Assembly (NCBI RefSeq): GCF_047511655.1
Contig: NC_133389.1
Coordinates: 43,372,295 to 43,436,294 of the forward strand
Reading direction: 5' to 3'
From: Castor canadensis
Taxonomy: Eukaryota; Chordata; Mammalia; Rodentia; Castoridae
Length of the DNA: 64,000 bases
Made by a program: the position numbers and the translations under genes. This document shows positions 35,880 through 46,555 of the stretch, in pieces (position 1 is the stretch's first letter; every line of letters begins with the position of its first letter). The notes under the pieces are model-generated. The model was not told the DNA's origin, did not search any database, and worked only from the letters and a program-made list of their open reading frames with translations.

Positions 35880-37370
35880 TGTCCTTGGTGTTGTTATTGT
35901 CCCTGTACTGTGTGCAATTAAGTATTTTCTAGCTTGTAATAATAACAATGGTAATATTTAGAATGGAAGGGTGAAAGGAGATGGGAAGCAAGAAGTTAAA
36001 GAAAAGGGAAAAACAAATAAACACACAAGTAGGAGAAAACAAAACAAGGAATCAAACAAGAAAGTTTCAAAGGTATAAACAGGGAGCGTTAGTGTACTAA
36101 TTGACAGTAAGCTGAACAGGCATTAGAGAGATAGAGAGAGAATTGAAAATAAAAAAAAAAGAATAAAGATAAGAATAAAAATTAAAAATAAGTAAATGAA
36201 AGAAATATATATATATATATATATATAAATAAAATAAAACAAAACCAAAAATAGAAAATTAAAAAAAAAAAAAACTCCAAGTTCAAATGCAATGAAGTTT
36301 CAGTCTTAATAATTTTGGTGTCTGTCTCAGTCTCCAATCCTGGAGATGGTGCCTCAGATGTTGTTCTGTAGTTGTCTCATCAAAGGCGACGCATAAAGTA
36401 GAACAAAACTGCACACACACACAAAAAAACCCCACAAAGTGTCCCAAGTTCAAATGCAATATAGTTTCAGTAAGTTTTTCAGCATGCAGGTGTAGTTTGG
36501 TTGTTTTCTCATCAAAGGTAGGGAGACAAATCAAAAAAAAGAGTCTGGAGACAGTTCTGAGAATGGTATCTGCAGTCTTGGCTTTCCTGCCCACTGCTGT
36601 CAGCTTGCTGTTGCTGGAGGCGTTATTTATGCAGATCTCTAGGGTGAGATTAGCACTCACCTGGCCCTGCAGGCTTTCTTTGCTCAGAGTTCTCCTGTGC
36701 GCGAGCCTCTGCTACAAGCTTTCCCCTTTCCAAGCACACTGGGGGAGGTGCACTGCACCCGCTTTCTCAGGCCTGCATGTTTGTGTACAGTTCACATGGG
36801 AAGTGGGTCTTCCCCCTTCTCCTGTGGAGTTTTCCTCCCTCCGCCACTCTCACAAGCTTTCCCACTCCTGGTTGCTGGGTGCAAGCCCCCACTCCCGCCA
36901 GAGCCTCTCCGGCCTGCCCGGCTTGTTTATTTACAGTCCCAGGAAGGATTCCCTTCCCCCAATCTTTGGCGCTCAGTGTGCCCCACCCTCTTTCCCACAT
37001 GTCTTTATTGTTCTTATTGCTTATTACTCAGTTTCTCTTTAACCCCAGGTGAAGGTCGGTCTGTCCAGGGGGCTATGCTGATCTGGCCCAGGGTTGTCTG
37101 TGGGAGTTCCGTGGTACTGCTAAGCTCACCTTGTCCATGTCTTCCCAAGCCATTTGGGCATGGGCGACTGGAGGCCTGGGGGCCCTCCTGGTTTCTCCTT
37201 TTAACGTGAAGTGGAGATTCTCTGTGCCAACTGGAGGTGTGGAGGGGTCAAAGTTTTGCCTCTTCTTGGTGGTTTTGCCTGCCACATGTGTCTCCAGCAT
37301 CTCTCCAAGATTTCACTATAGGAGGCATGCTTTCTGCTTCCTCCCTCTAGCCACCATCTTGGAATTCCCT
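35880..37370 (-). promoter_or_regulatory. L1 copy 2 5'UTR
   Basis: The region between the L1 5' end and ORF1 is where L1 internal promoters lie. The promoter-distal part (35,940-36,290) is A/T-rich and holds a TA run. The promoter-proximal part (36,560-37,370) is GC-richer with some CpG. A partial internal duplication lies at 36,277-36,388 and 36,444-36,518. Promoter activity is inferred from position only. Confidence 0.75.
36205..36226. repeat. (AT)n run within the L1 5'UTR
   Basis: Eleven AT units in an A-rich stretch with several oligo-A runs nearby (36,260-36,273). Confidence 0.9.
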
Positions 37371-37591
37371 AATGCAGATACTTTAAAGTGACAGAGGCAA
37401 ATAGGAGAAGGGGACCAGGAACTAGACAAAAGATTAGTTCAAGAAGAATTAATTTAGAAGGTAACACACATGCACAGGAAAGCAATGGGAGTGAACTCCC
37501 TGTATAGCTATTCTTATCTCAACTAGCAAAAACCCTTGGTCCTTCCTATTAGTGCTTATATTCTCTCTTCAACAAAATTAGTGATAAGGGC
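37371..37591 (+). mobile_element. Inverted L1 3'UTR segment at the 5' end of copy 2
   Basis: This is 3'UTR sequence in the opposite orientation to copy 2, with no poly-A of its own, ending at 'gtgataaggg' right at the TSD. It matches the L1 3'UTR at 53,520-53,742 ('gaagaattaa', 'actccctgtatagct', 'ccttggtccttcctatta') better than the 3'UTR of copy 2 itself (about 26,515-26,735). So it came from a different L1 subfamily. It lies inside the 14-bp TSD, so it seems to be part of the same insertion event. Confidence 0.8.
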
Positions 37592-37605
37592 CAACTATGA
37601 TATAT
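37592..37605. repeat. 14-bp TSD, right copy
   Basis: CAACTATGATATAT, identical to 26,362-26,375. Confidence 0.85.
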
Positions 37606-37680
37606 TGTAAGAACTTTTGCAAGCATCACAAAAGTACCCCAATTACAACAATAATATGATAATAAAAAATTAATTAATTT
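37606..37680 (+). repeat. Old L1-like 3' tail, right half (insertion target)
   Basis: 'tgtaagaacttttgcaagc' and 'acaacaataatatgataat' followed by an A-rich tail. Continues 26,308-26,375 and matches the tail of the element at 17,500-17,850. Confidence 0.65.
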
Positions 37681-38689
37681 AAAAAAGAATTAACTAACTT
37701 ATTGGTTTCTTCTTAACTGGTAAGTACAGTAGATATTGAACATCATATTGTATGTAAATTGCTTAGCTTGACATGGAGTATATAGTAAGTGCACCCCAAA
37801 TCAGATATTTTGATATAATTTTGATCATGTTTCATTTATCCATTTGTAGTTAATATCATAACATTAAGATGTTTTGTTAAAGAAATAAATAACTTATACA
37901 TGCAATCAACTTAAATTATGCAAAATGTGACTGAAACATTTGGGCTCTTGATTCAAGATTATCAACTTGTTACTGACACTTTACAGTCTATAAACTATAC
38001 ATAAACACATTTACTATCTTTATAATTTGGAAGTGCATTTTCATTTGGGGGATACTGAGGCTAACAAAGTGCATAAGACTATGGTATCACATATGTATTA
38101 TCACCTTGCATACTTTTCACCTTTTATTTCTTTTAATAATGAAATAAAACTAAGTTTTAACTCACTTTACCAGAGTTACTGGGTGTTTAGATACTCATGC
38201 TTTGACAATCTTATTTCTGTGACTGAGATGTATAGCTCTTACTTTGAGTTTCATGTTTAACATGAACTTTTTTCTATGTTACGCTGCTCTTTAAGGAATT
38301 TTAAATTGAGTGGTAGGCCCCTGTTTTCCCATGCTTTTCAACTGAATTTTGTACACAATCTTATTAGAGTTTAGTTTGACCCATTCAAAGAAATCTGACT
38401 TTATGGTTGAATATATAACCTAACACAGGTGAGCACAGTACAAGATTTTCCCTCTGTCCTGTGGTATCTGTACAGTTCTGTTCTGGAAACTCAAAGTTGG
38501 ATTTAAAATAACTGTAATATAATTCCATTTTTAAGCAAGGTAAATTTCTGTAGTTCAATGTTCATTTTGCTGTGAATAAGGCAAGAATATAGAATGACTT
38601 TACATTTTTAAATAAGATTTTGGCATACCCTTCTAAGTCACATTCTCAGATTCTAAAATGGTTTGCCTATAATGCTACTAAAAGATTAA
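37681..38689. other. No recognised feature
   Basis: AT-rich. Frames up to 77 codons, none recognisable. Confidence 0.4.
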
Positions 38690-39715
38690 CACTCAGCCCA
38701 GTGGGACAGGATAGCAATCCCAGAAAATAAATCTGTACATTTATAGTCAATTGATTTTTAAAATAAATATGCCAAGAACACACAATGGAAAAGAACAGTA
38801 TCTTCAATAAATGGTTCTGGAAGAACTAAATCTTCACTAGCAAAAGAATGAAATTAGACCCTCATCTCATACCATATACAAAAATCAACTTGAAATGGAT
38901 TAAAGACTTCTGCCTAAGACCTGAAACTGTAACATACTAAAAGAAAGCATAGGGAAAAATTCCATTGTATTGATCTGGGCAAAGAATTTTTGGATGTGAC
39001 CCCAAAACATAAGCAACAAAAATAAAAATAGATGTTATATTAAGGCAAAAAAACCAAAAAACAAACAAACAAACAAAACCACTTCTGCACAACAAAGGAA
39101 ACAATCTACAGAGTAAAGAGGTGATCCACAGAAGGGGTGAAAATATTTGTAAATCATGTCTCTGACAAAGAGTTAATATCCAAAATATACAAGCAACTTA
39201 ATCTACTCAGTAGTAAAAAAATAGGTACCCAATTACAAAGTGGGTGAAGGACCTGAATAGATATTTTTAAAGAAAATATATAAATATTTAACAAGTAGAC
39301 AAAAAATGCTCAACATCCCACTAGTCATCAGGGAAATGAAAATGAGATATTACCTTCTATCTGTCAGAATTACTATTAGCAAAAAAATGAAATATGACAA
39401 GTGTTGGTGAGGATGTGAAAGAAAAAGAAACGTTGTACATTGCTGGTGGGAATGTAAATATGTATAGCCAATATAGCAAACATAGAGATTCCCAAAAACA
39501 TTAAAAATAAAATTCCCATATGATCCAACAGTCCTACTACTGGGTATCCAAAGGATATAAAATCAGAATGTAAAGAGACATTGACACTCCCCAAGTTCAT
39601 TGTGACATTATTCATTAATAGCCAAGATATGGCTATTAATATAATGCTATAGTGTGCAGGTTAAATATACATGACTTTTATCTGTCAATTACAAAATAAA
39701 TAAAAAGACATGCAT
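38690..39715 (+). repeat. Old L1 (L1M-type) ORF2/3' fragment
   Basis: Decayed ORF2 sequence in order: 'caatcccagaaaataaat', 'aaatggttctggaagaact', 'gaaattagaccctcatctc', 'ttgctggtgggaatgtaaa', 'cctactactgggtatccaa', ending near 39,710. Many stops and frameshifts. It is much more diverged than copies 1-4, so it belongs to an older L1 generation. An internal 'aaacaaacaaac' run lies near 39,055-39,076. Confidence 0.8.
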
Positions 39716-40039
39716 ATGTTTCCTCCATATCTCTTGCCTCCAGAACAGTCAGTTTTGATTCCTAGGTCCTTCTATCTTGTCCTCTTGCCTGGGGAAGCCT
39801 ATCTATTGTTCCCTAATTTCTTCCCTCCCAATGTTGCAAATCTTCCCTGGTTAAGTATTCAGTCTTTCATACTAACTACCTGAAAGAGAAAACTATTCCA
39901 TACTAACTCCCCAAATGAAGGCAGCTCAAGAATAGTAAAGTTTATCAGGGTATTCATAAGCTGAAGAAACTCTACAAATTTAAAAAGAGAACAAAAATAA
40001 CTCACTGAACTACAAAGTACTCATTTTCTTTTTTACTTT
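39716..40039. other. No recognised feature
   Basis: Spacer between an old L1 fragment and a composite SINE. Confidence 0.4.
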
Positions 40040-40374
40040 AATGTTTTTGTTTGGGGGGTACTGGAGTTTGAACTCAGGGTTTCATTCTTGCTAGACAGGA
40101 ACTCTACCACTTGAGCTATGCCTCCAGCTCTTTTTGCTCTGGTTATTTTGAAAATAGGGCCTCACTTTTTGTTCAGTTAGCCTGGACCCTGATCCACCTA
40201 TTTTCGACTTTCCACCTTCAGTGGAAGGACAGGTGTGTGCCACTATACCCAGCATCCTTCTCTTGAGATGGGGTCTCAAGAACTTTTTGCCTAGGTTGGC
40301 CTTGAATTTTAAGCCTCTGGATCTCAGCTTCCCAAATAGCTAGGATTATAGGTGTGAGCCACCTGTGACCAGAT
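40040..40374 (-). repeat. Three-part composite SINE (B1-B1-ID), complete
   Basis: On the plus strand: reversed ID unit (40,050-40,132, 'ctggagtttgaactcaggg', 'accacttgagctatgcctcc'), reversed B1-like unit (about 40,133-40,262, ends 'gtgtgtgccactatacccag'), reversed second B1 (about 40,263-40,372, 'gagatggggtctcaagaact', 'ggattataggtgtgagcc'). About 330 bp in total. Confidence 0.85.
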
Positions 40375-41885
40375 CCATTTTAAAATTATTAAAAAGTTTA
40401 TCAATGTGTGTTCTTTTAATAGGACACTTACTTCTAACACACATAGGATAAAGGCACAGACATTTCTTGAAGAAGTGAGAATCACAAACATAAATAGCTT
40501 TAATGCTAGCTTCACTTGCTGTGCATTTTAATACATTCTCCTTTGAGGTTTGTTACCTGGAGGTGTCAATAAATAAATGCTTCTCTGCTAAACCACGGGC
40601 CGATTGTAATGTACAGAGCTGTCAACTCTCAACTCCCTGAAGTTGGCAGGGTTCAGAATTTCAAGGTGAAACCTTGATAGTGTCAAGGTGAACAGGAAGG
40701 TTTTCCACCAATGTCTAGGAAGACATTGTAAGGTCCTACAATCCTTATGATGAAACCACCATCATTCAGCCAAGTTGCAAACGGCAATCAAGGTATTCTG
40801 GATTGTCTCACCCAGCAATCAAGACTTTCGCCTGGGTTTGGTCTGACCTCAGAAAGCTGATGGGACAAGCCTAAGCAAGGAGGTGCTGTGGGCTTGGGTG
40901 TGGGGTGGAGAATTTGACACAGATAGGTGCACACAAACCCTGGCCAGCAGGACACCTGGAAGAGACCTCAGGCAGTATGACAGCCTGACTGCTGCTTCTC
41001 CCTTCAGAAATACTAAGTGCATACCTCCTTGTCAATGTTCATCACACACCTAAACCTTTCATTCCCTACAGCTGTCAGACATTTTAGCCCTCATGGAGTC
41101 CAAGAGTTTTGATTTGGGAACTTTTCTTTCAATTTGAGCTACAATCAGTAAATGTGCATTTTTATTTTGATCAAAGTATTTGCTGCAAATCTAAACATGG
41201 ATTTGAATGTCCTGAAAGAATACTTTTTATTACATGAGCGAGGTGGCCTGTTTCTTTGCTATGAGTGCCCTGGAGTTGTCACCTCTTTGCAAGGTTTAGA
41301 ATGAAGTTGTTGCTCAAAGGAGCGTCAGAAATCAGTTGGAGTCCTGGAACAAGTTCAAAGTTTATCTGCATGTGTAAATCTGCAAGTCAGTGTTGGATTT
41401 CTGAGCTTTTCAGAGCAGGAAGATACTTGGATTTGAAGACTAAAGCCAAAAGAGAGAGGAGGTGGTGGTATGGGAGATTTTGTGACATCCTGAGAAGAAA
41501 CCTTAGATGTGATAGCTGGAGTAATGGATGGGAAAGAACATTTTCAATGTGGTTGTCTTGTTAAAGGCAATTTTTTTTAAACCAAGGTCCAAAGTTGTAT
41601 TTGCAACAATAATCTGACCTTGCTAAATGACTCACAATGTGGTGACTTTGATGCTCATTCAAGTAAATGAAAACTGCAGGCAACATAAGCAATACTTGTA
41701 GATTCACTTAAATGAAGCTGTTTATCTTAAACAAGGCACACGGTTTTGTTTCTTCTTTTCCATTGTGGATTCAGGATCTGTATAGTAAGTAGGAGAGGAC
41801 TAGAAGTATGGTATTTCTAGGGGTCTTTCAGAGGACAAGACATTGTAAAGATCAGGATAATTTCAAAAATTTAAGAAATGATTTG
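40375..41885. other. No recognised repeat; possible regulatory DNA
   Basis: Sequence of mixed composition with a 99-codon frame at 41,265-41,564 lacking a known domain. A consensus AP-1 site (TGACTCA) lies at 41,628-41,634. Confidence 0.35.
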
Positions 41886-42110
41886 TAAACCAGGAAATGG
41901 TGACTCACACCTGTAATCCTAGCTACTCAGGAGACAGAGATTAGGAGGATCACTGTTCCAGGCCAGCTGGGACAAATAGTTTGAGAGACCATGTCTTGAA
42001 AAGACTCATAACACACACACACACACAAAAGGGCTGGTGGAGTGGCTCAAGGTGTAGGCTCTGAGTTCAAACTCCAGTACCGCAAAAAAAAAAAAATTGT
42101 AATTTTGCAC
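41886..42110 (+). repeat. Two-part composite SINE (B1-ID)
   Basis: B1 unit ('cacctgtaatcctagctact', 'gttccaggccagctggg'), a (CA)n linker at 42,012-42,027, then the ID-like unit ('gggctggtggagtggctcaa', 'gagttcaaactccagtacc'), with a 13-base oligo-A end. Confidence 0.85.
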
Positions 42111-43054
42111 CTGAGATCCTAGCCATCACTGACAAATACTTATTTTACAACCATTAGCTAATTGGATAAACAGAGAATATATAAAGCACACAGTTAAAGA
42201 AAAATAACATAAGAGAGACATGCAAAAATGTAGAGGTGCTTTTTATCACAAAATAATTTTTTTTTTAGGTTAAGACAATCTGAACAATGTGAAGTTCTGG
42301 AAAGTTAGAATTTGTTTCCAAAATGAGATGTTCTGGAGAAGTAGTATCTTAATCTATAGTTTGTGACTTTTATCTTTTCCCATGATGATAAGCGAGGGAG
42401 AAAAGCCAAGATATGTTTCAGTTGAGAGTGTGCCAAATACACAGTGACTCACAGCGTCCTAATCAGACAGGCGTGACATCTCACTAAAAAAAAAAATAAA
42501 GACCTCGCCCCACCCTCCTGGAAACTGTTCTTTGCCCAAGCTCAGCACACTGAACACTGCTTTCTAGAACTGTCACCAGGCTCATTGTGGACTGAAGGAT
42601 CAATGTGAAAATGCTGACCAAGGAGAGGTTAAGTCATTATATGAGTAAGGCTGGCTTTTCAGATAGATTCAGCTATGAGGTGTGTGTGTGTGTGCTTTAA
42701 TTGAAGAACTAAGCTCTTTTACTTATGGCTATTTGACTTACTCTACATTTTTCTAGCAACTTACACCTATGTTATGTTATAGGCTCATGTTGAAAATTCT
42801 AATAAACATTTCTTCTGCTTCTTTTATCCATCCAATTTGTAAGAATATATATATTAAATAAATGCATTGTTAAAAGGAACTTTAAAATGACCTCACTGAA
42901 ATCCCTTATTTTATAGAAGAGATAGCAGAGGTCTTATTTACCACCACCTGACCACCACAGGTTTTAGTCAAGGTCATAGAACAGCCAGGACAAAAATTCA
43001 GTCTTCTCTACTGATCACATACATACGTGTATATATATACATATATTTTTTGAC
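42111..43054. other. No recognised repeat; scattered motifs
   Basis: Contains an AP-1 consensus at 42,445-42,451, a short GT run at 42,680-42,694 and AT-rich sequence. No gene evidence. Confidence 0.35.
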
Positions 43055-43364
43055 AATACTGGGGTTCAAACTCAAGTGATTGCACTTGCTAGGCAGGCAT
43101 TCTACCATTTGTGCCACCCCCAACCATTTTTGATTTAGTCATTTTTAGAATAGAGGTTTGTGTTTATGCCCAGGCTGGACCGAAATCCTGTTATTTATGC
43201 TTCCTGCATAGCTGGGATGACAGGCATGTACCAGCACCCACATTTTATTGGTTGAAATGGGATCTCAGTAACTTTTTGCCTAAGCTGGCCTCAGACTGCA
43301 ATCCTCCTGATCTCTGCCTCTTGAGTAGCTAGTATTATAGGTGTGAGCCACCACACCTGCCCAT
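43055..43364 (-). repeat. Three-part composite SINE (B1-B1-ID)
   Basis: Reversed ID unit (43,057-43,130, 'ctggggttcaaactcaag', 'taccatttgtgccaccccc'), reversed B1-like unit (to about 43,245, 'gctgggatgacaggcatg'), then reversed B1 ('gggatctcagtaactttt', 'gagccaccacacctgccc'). Confidence 0.85.
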
Positions 43365-43469
43365 CATCTGATTTTTAAGAACACAGTTATTTTATGAGTT
43401 ATGCAAGATGAATATGCTTTACAAAATATCATTAAAAAACTTCAGAAAGATTAGGCATTTGGGTCCAAA

Positions 43470-43655
43470 TTTATGATTTCCTTGCATGGCCATGCATCTA
43501 GATCATTTAGGAAATTTAAAAGGAAACCAACAAAATAAAAGACCAACACAGACCTACTGACTCAGGAAACGACAGACTGGACAAAAGCATTAGAATATTT
43601 AAAAAATGCTCTAGGTGCTTCTGATGCAGCACTTGTGGGCCAGTGTTTGAAAAAC
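43470..43655 (-). repeat. MER5A-like hAT DNA transposon relic
   Basis: 'cagacctactgactcaggaa', 'ctctaggtgcttctgatgca' and 'cagtgtttgaaaaacac' follow the reverse MER5A order, a non-autonomous hAT-Charlie element. Confidence 0.65.
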
Positions 43656-43877
43656 ACCGAGTATTAAACAGCCAGGTGTTTGTATTCTAAGATGGTTGTT
43701 TAGAAAATGAGTTAAAGTATCCAGTTACTTAAGTAATAAAATCATAGAATTATAGCTTGGGGGAAGCCCTTGTAGTTTTAATTTCAAGCCTCTTTCCAGT
43801 TGCCACTATTTCATTATGGTATATTTAAAAGAATCTTTGAAATTCTGATATTATTAAAAAGCATGTGCATTGACTTT

Positions 43878-43986
43878 TTAAAAAATAGTTTCTTGCTATG
43901 TAGCCCAGACAGGTCTTGAACTGCGATCCTTCTGTTTCAGCTCTGGAGTGCTGGGATTACAGGTATATACCACCACACCAGGCTTC
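43878..43986 (-). repeat. B1 SINE monomer
   Basis: Reverse B1: 'tagtttcttgctatgtagcc', 'ggtcttgaactgcgatcc', 'gctgggattacaggtatat', 'accacaccaggct'. Confidence 0.8.
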
Positions 43987-44367
43987 CTTATTGACTTCTT
44001 ATGTAGGAATTTACAATTAATGTCATGACCAAAATGGCTGTTAGAATATTTAAAATAGGGACTTAACATTTCGACTAAGTCCTAAACAAATACCAACAGA
44101 CACTAATGAAGGGTACCTTTTTTTTTTTTTTGTATCAGTATAAGGGTCTCTGTACTGGTTAGTACCCAAGAGCTAAATAACAAAAAAAACAGAGGCTACA
44201 GCACTTGGGACTGTGTTTCTGATCGAATGACATCTGTAGCTTTATGAAAGTCAGTCAAAATCATAGGGCAAGCTTGAGTGTTGAGGGAACATTCCAATAG
44301 TCCAAGATTATTTCCATTCTCTTCCTAATCATGTCTTTGCTCACCAGTTCAGTTGAACTCCATGAAA

Positions 44368-44381
44368 AGAAAGATGCTTCT
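44368..44381. repeat. 14-bp TSD, left copy
   Basis: AGAAAGATGCTTCT, identical to 45,930-45,943. Confidence 0.87.
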
Positions 44382-45929
44382 TCAACAAAAACTGCTGGGA
44401 AAACTGGCTGGCAGTCTGCAAAAAACTGAAACTAGATCCATGTATATAACCCTATACCAATATTAACTCAAAATGGATCAAGGATCTTAATATCAGACCA
44501 CAAACTCTAAAGTTGATACAGGAAAGAGTAGGAAATACTCTGGAGTTAGTAGGTATAGGTAAGAACTTTCTCAACGAAACCCCAGCAGCACAGCAACTAA
44601 GAGATAACATAGATAAATGGGACCTCATAAAGCTAAAAAGCTTCTGTTCATCAAAAGAAATGGTCTCTAAACTAAGGAGAACACCCACAGAGTGGGAGAA
44701 AATATTTGCCAGCTATGCATCAGACAAAGGACTGATAACCAGAATATATAGGGAACTTAAAAAACTAAATTCTCCCAAAACTAATGAACCAATAAAGAAA
44801 TGGGCAAGTGAACTAAACAGAACTTTCTCAAAAGAAGAAATTCAAATGGCCAAAAAACACATGAAAAAATACTCACCATCTCTAGCAATAAAGGAAATGC
44901 AAATTAAAACCATGCTAAGATTCCACCTCACCCCTGTTAGAATAGCCATCATCAGCAACACCACTAACAACAGGTGTTGGCGAGGATTCGGGGAAAAAGG
45001 AACCCTCTTACACTGTTGGTGGGAATGTAAACTAGTACAACCACTCTGGAAAAAAATTTGGAGGCTACTTAAAAAGCTAGACATTGATCTACCATTTGAT
45101 CTAGCAATACCACTCTTGGGGATAGACCCAAAAGACTGTGACACAGATTACTCCAGAGGCACCTGCACACCCATGTTTATTGCGGCACTATTCACAATAG
45201 CCAAGTTATGGAAACAGCCAAGATGCCCCATCACTGACGAGTGGATTAAGAAAATGTGGTATCTATACACAATGGAATTTTATGCAGCCATGAAGAAGAA
45301 CGAAATGTTATCATTTGCTGGTAAATGGATGGAATTGGAGAACATCATTCTGAGTGAGGTTAGCCTGGCCCAAAAGACCAAAAATCGTATGTTCTCCCTC
45401 ATATGTGGACATTAGATCAAGGGCAAACACAACAACGGATTGGACTTTGAGCACATGATAAAAGCGAGAGCACACAAGGGAGGGGTGAGGATACATAAGA
45501 CACCTAAAAAACTAGCTAGCATTTGTTGCCCTTAACACAGAGAAACTAAAGCAGATATCTTAAAAGCAACTGAGGCCAATAGGAAAAGGGGACCAGGAAC
45601 TAGAGAAAAGGTGAGATCAAAAAGAATTAACCTAGAAGGTAACACACACGCACAGGAAATCAATGTGAGTCAATGCTCTGTATAGCTATCCTTATCTCAA
45701 CCAGCAAAAACCCTTGTTCCTTCCTATTATTGCTTATACTCTCTCTACAATAAAATTAGAAATAAGGGCAAAATAGTTTCTGCTGGGTATTGAGGGGGTG
45801 GGGGGGAAAGGGAGGGGACGGAGTGGGTGGTAAGGAAGGGGTTGGGGGCAGGGGGGAGAAATGACCCAAGCCTTGTATGCACATATGAATAATAAAAGAA
45901 AAAAAAATCTAAAAAAAAAAAACAAAAAC
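44382..45929 (+). mobile_element. L1 retrotransposon, 5'-truncated (copy 4)
   Basis: Plus-strand L1 3' end. It starts in ORF2 ('caacaaaaactgctgggaaa'), includes the ORF2 C-terminus, a 3'UTR with G-rich tract (45,793-45,860), and an A-rich tail at about 45,896-45,929. Flanked by a perfect 14-bp TSD. Confidence 0.94.
44513..45415 (+). pseudogene. L1 copy 4 ORF2p C-terminal fragment (300 codons)
   Basis: The same C-terminal region as copy 1, from '[13 protein letters not shown]' to '...RMFSLICGH' and the natural stop, with no frameshift. The first codon is an internal TTG (L1 Leu), not a true start. The second Cys of the CX3CX7HX4C motif is Phe here (RCWRGFGEKG), a missense change at a conserved position. 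Codons just upstream (44,383-44,510) also resemble ORF2 but contain stops or shifts. Confidence 0.92.
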
Positions 45930-45943
45930 AGAAAGATGCTTCT
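45930..45943. repeat. 14-bp TSD, right copy
   Basis: Identical to 44,368-44,381; follows the A-rich tail. Confidence 0.87.
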
Positions 45944-46344
45944 GACTGGGTCATTTTTTTATCCCAGCTAGACTAGGACCCACCACCTTGGACCCAGGGA
46001 CATTTATTTGTTGTATTGGACAGCAAACTATAATTCTCTTTCCTTCTAGAGAGGTAGCATTTCTCTTCCTTTGGTAATCCATTCTTCTTTTAATTCCATG
46101 CTTCAGAAGGGAGATGATCATCAGAACAGTCCTTTCATCAGGCCATAGGGTGGACCGTGGCTCAGGAATAACTGCACAAAGTCTTTTTGGGATTTGGGGA
46201 TTCATTAAAATGACAGTTAAAGAAATCTTCAACTTCTCTACTGGTGAAGATATGAGACAATATGTGAGTGGAGACAAACAGAGGGACAGAAAAAAAGAAA
46301 AAAAAAGGATGCATCAGTTCCTGGCAACGTTGTGGTCCCTATGG
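45944..46344. other. No recognised feature
   Basis: A 108-codon minus-strand frame (45,951-46,277) and an 86-codon plus-strand frame overlap here with no known domain. Confidence 0.4.
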
Positions 46345-46348
46345 GGCT

Positions 46349-46555
46349 CTTTTTTTTTTTTTTTGCAGTGCTGAGGCTTGAACTCAGGGCCTAGACTTTG
46401 AGCCACTCCACCAGCTGTTATTTGTGATTTTTTTTTTTTTTGAGATAGGGTCTCACCAACTATTTGCCTGGGCTAACTTCGAACTGGGATCCTCCTGATC
46501 TCTGCCTCCTGAGTAGCTAGAATTATAGGGGTGAGCCACTGGCTCCCAGCCCCTG
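46349..46555 (-). repeat. Two-part composite SINE (B1-ID)
   Basis: Poly-T 46,349-46,364, reversed ID unit ('gaggcttgaactcagggcc', 'gagccactccaccagctg'), poly-T linker 46,427-46,440, reversed B1 ('gagatagggtctcaccaact', 'gagtagctagaattatagg'). Confidence 0.85.

Larger units (their letters stand above)
26376..37370 (-). mobile_element. Full-length L1 retrotransposon (copy 2), interrupted by L1 copy 3
   Basis: Read on the minus strand, this has every L1 part: 5'UTR (37,370 to about 35,880), ORF1, a 50-base spacer, ORF2, 3'UTR with G-rich tract, and poly-A (T-rich at 26,376-26,395). Its first bases on the minus strand, 'gggaattccaagatggtggc', look like the 5' start of mammalian L1s. Copy 3 (31,527-35,500 with one TSD) interrupts ORF1. 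Without it the element is about 7.0 kb, a normal full length for a rodent L1. Several frameshifts and deletions show it is older than copy 3. It is retrotransposition-dead as it stands. Confidence 0.92.
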
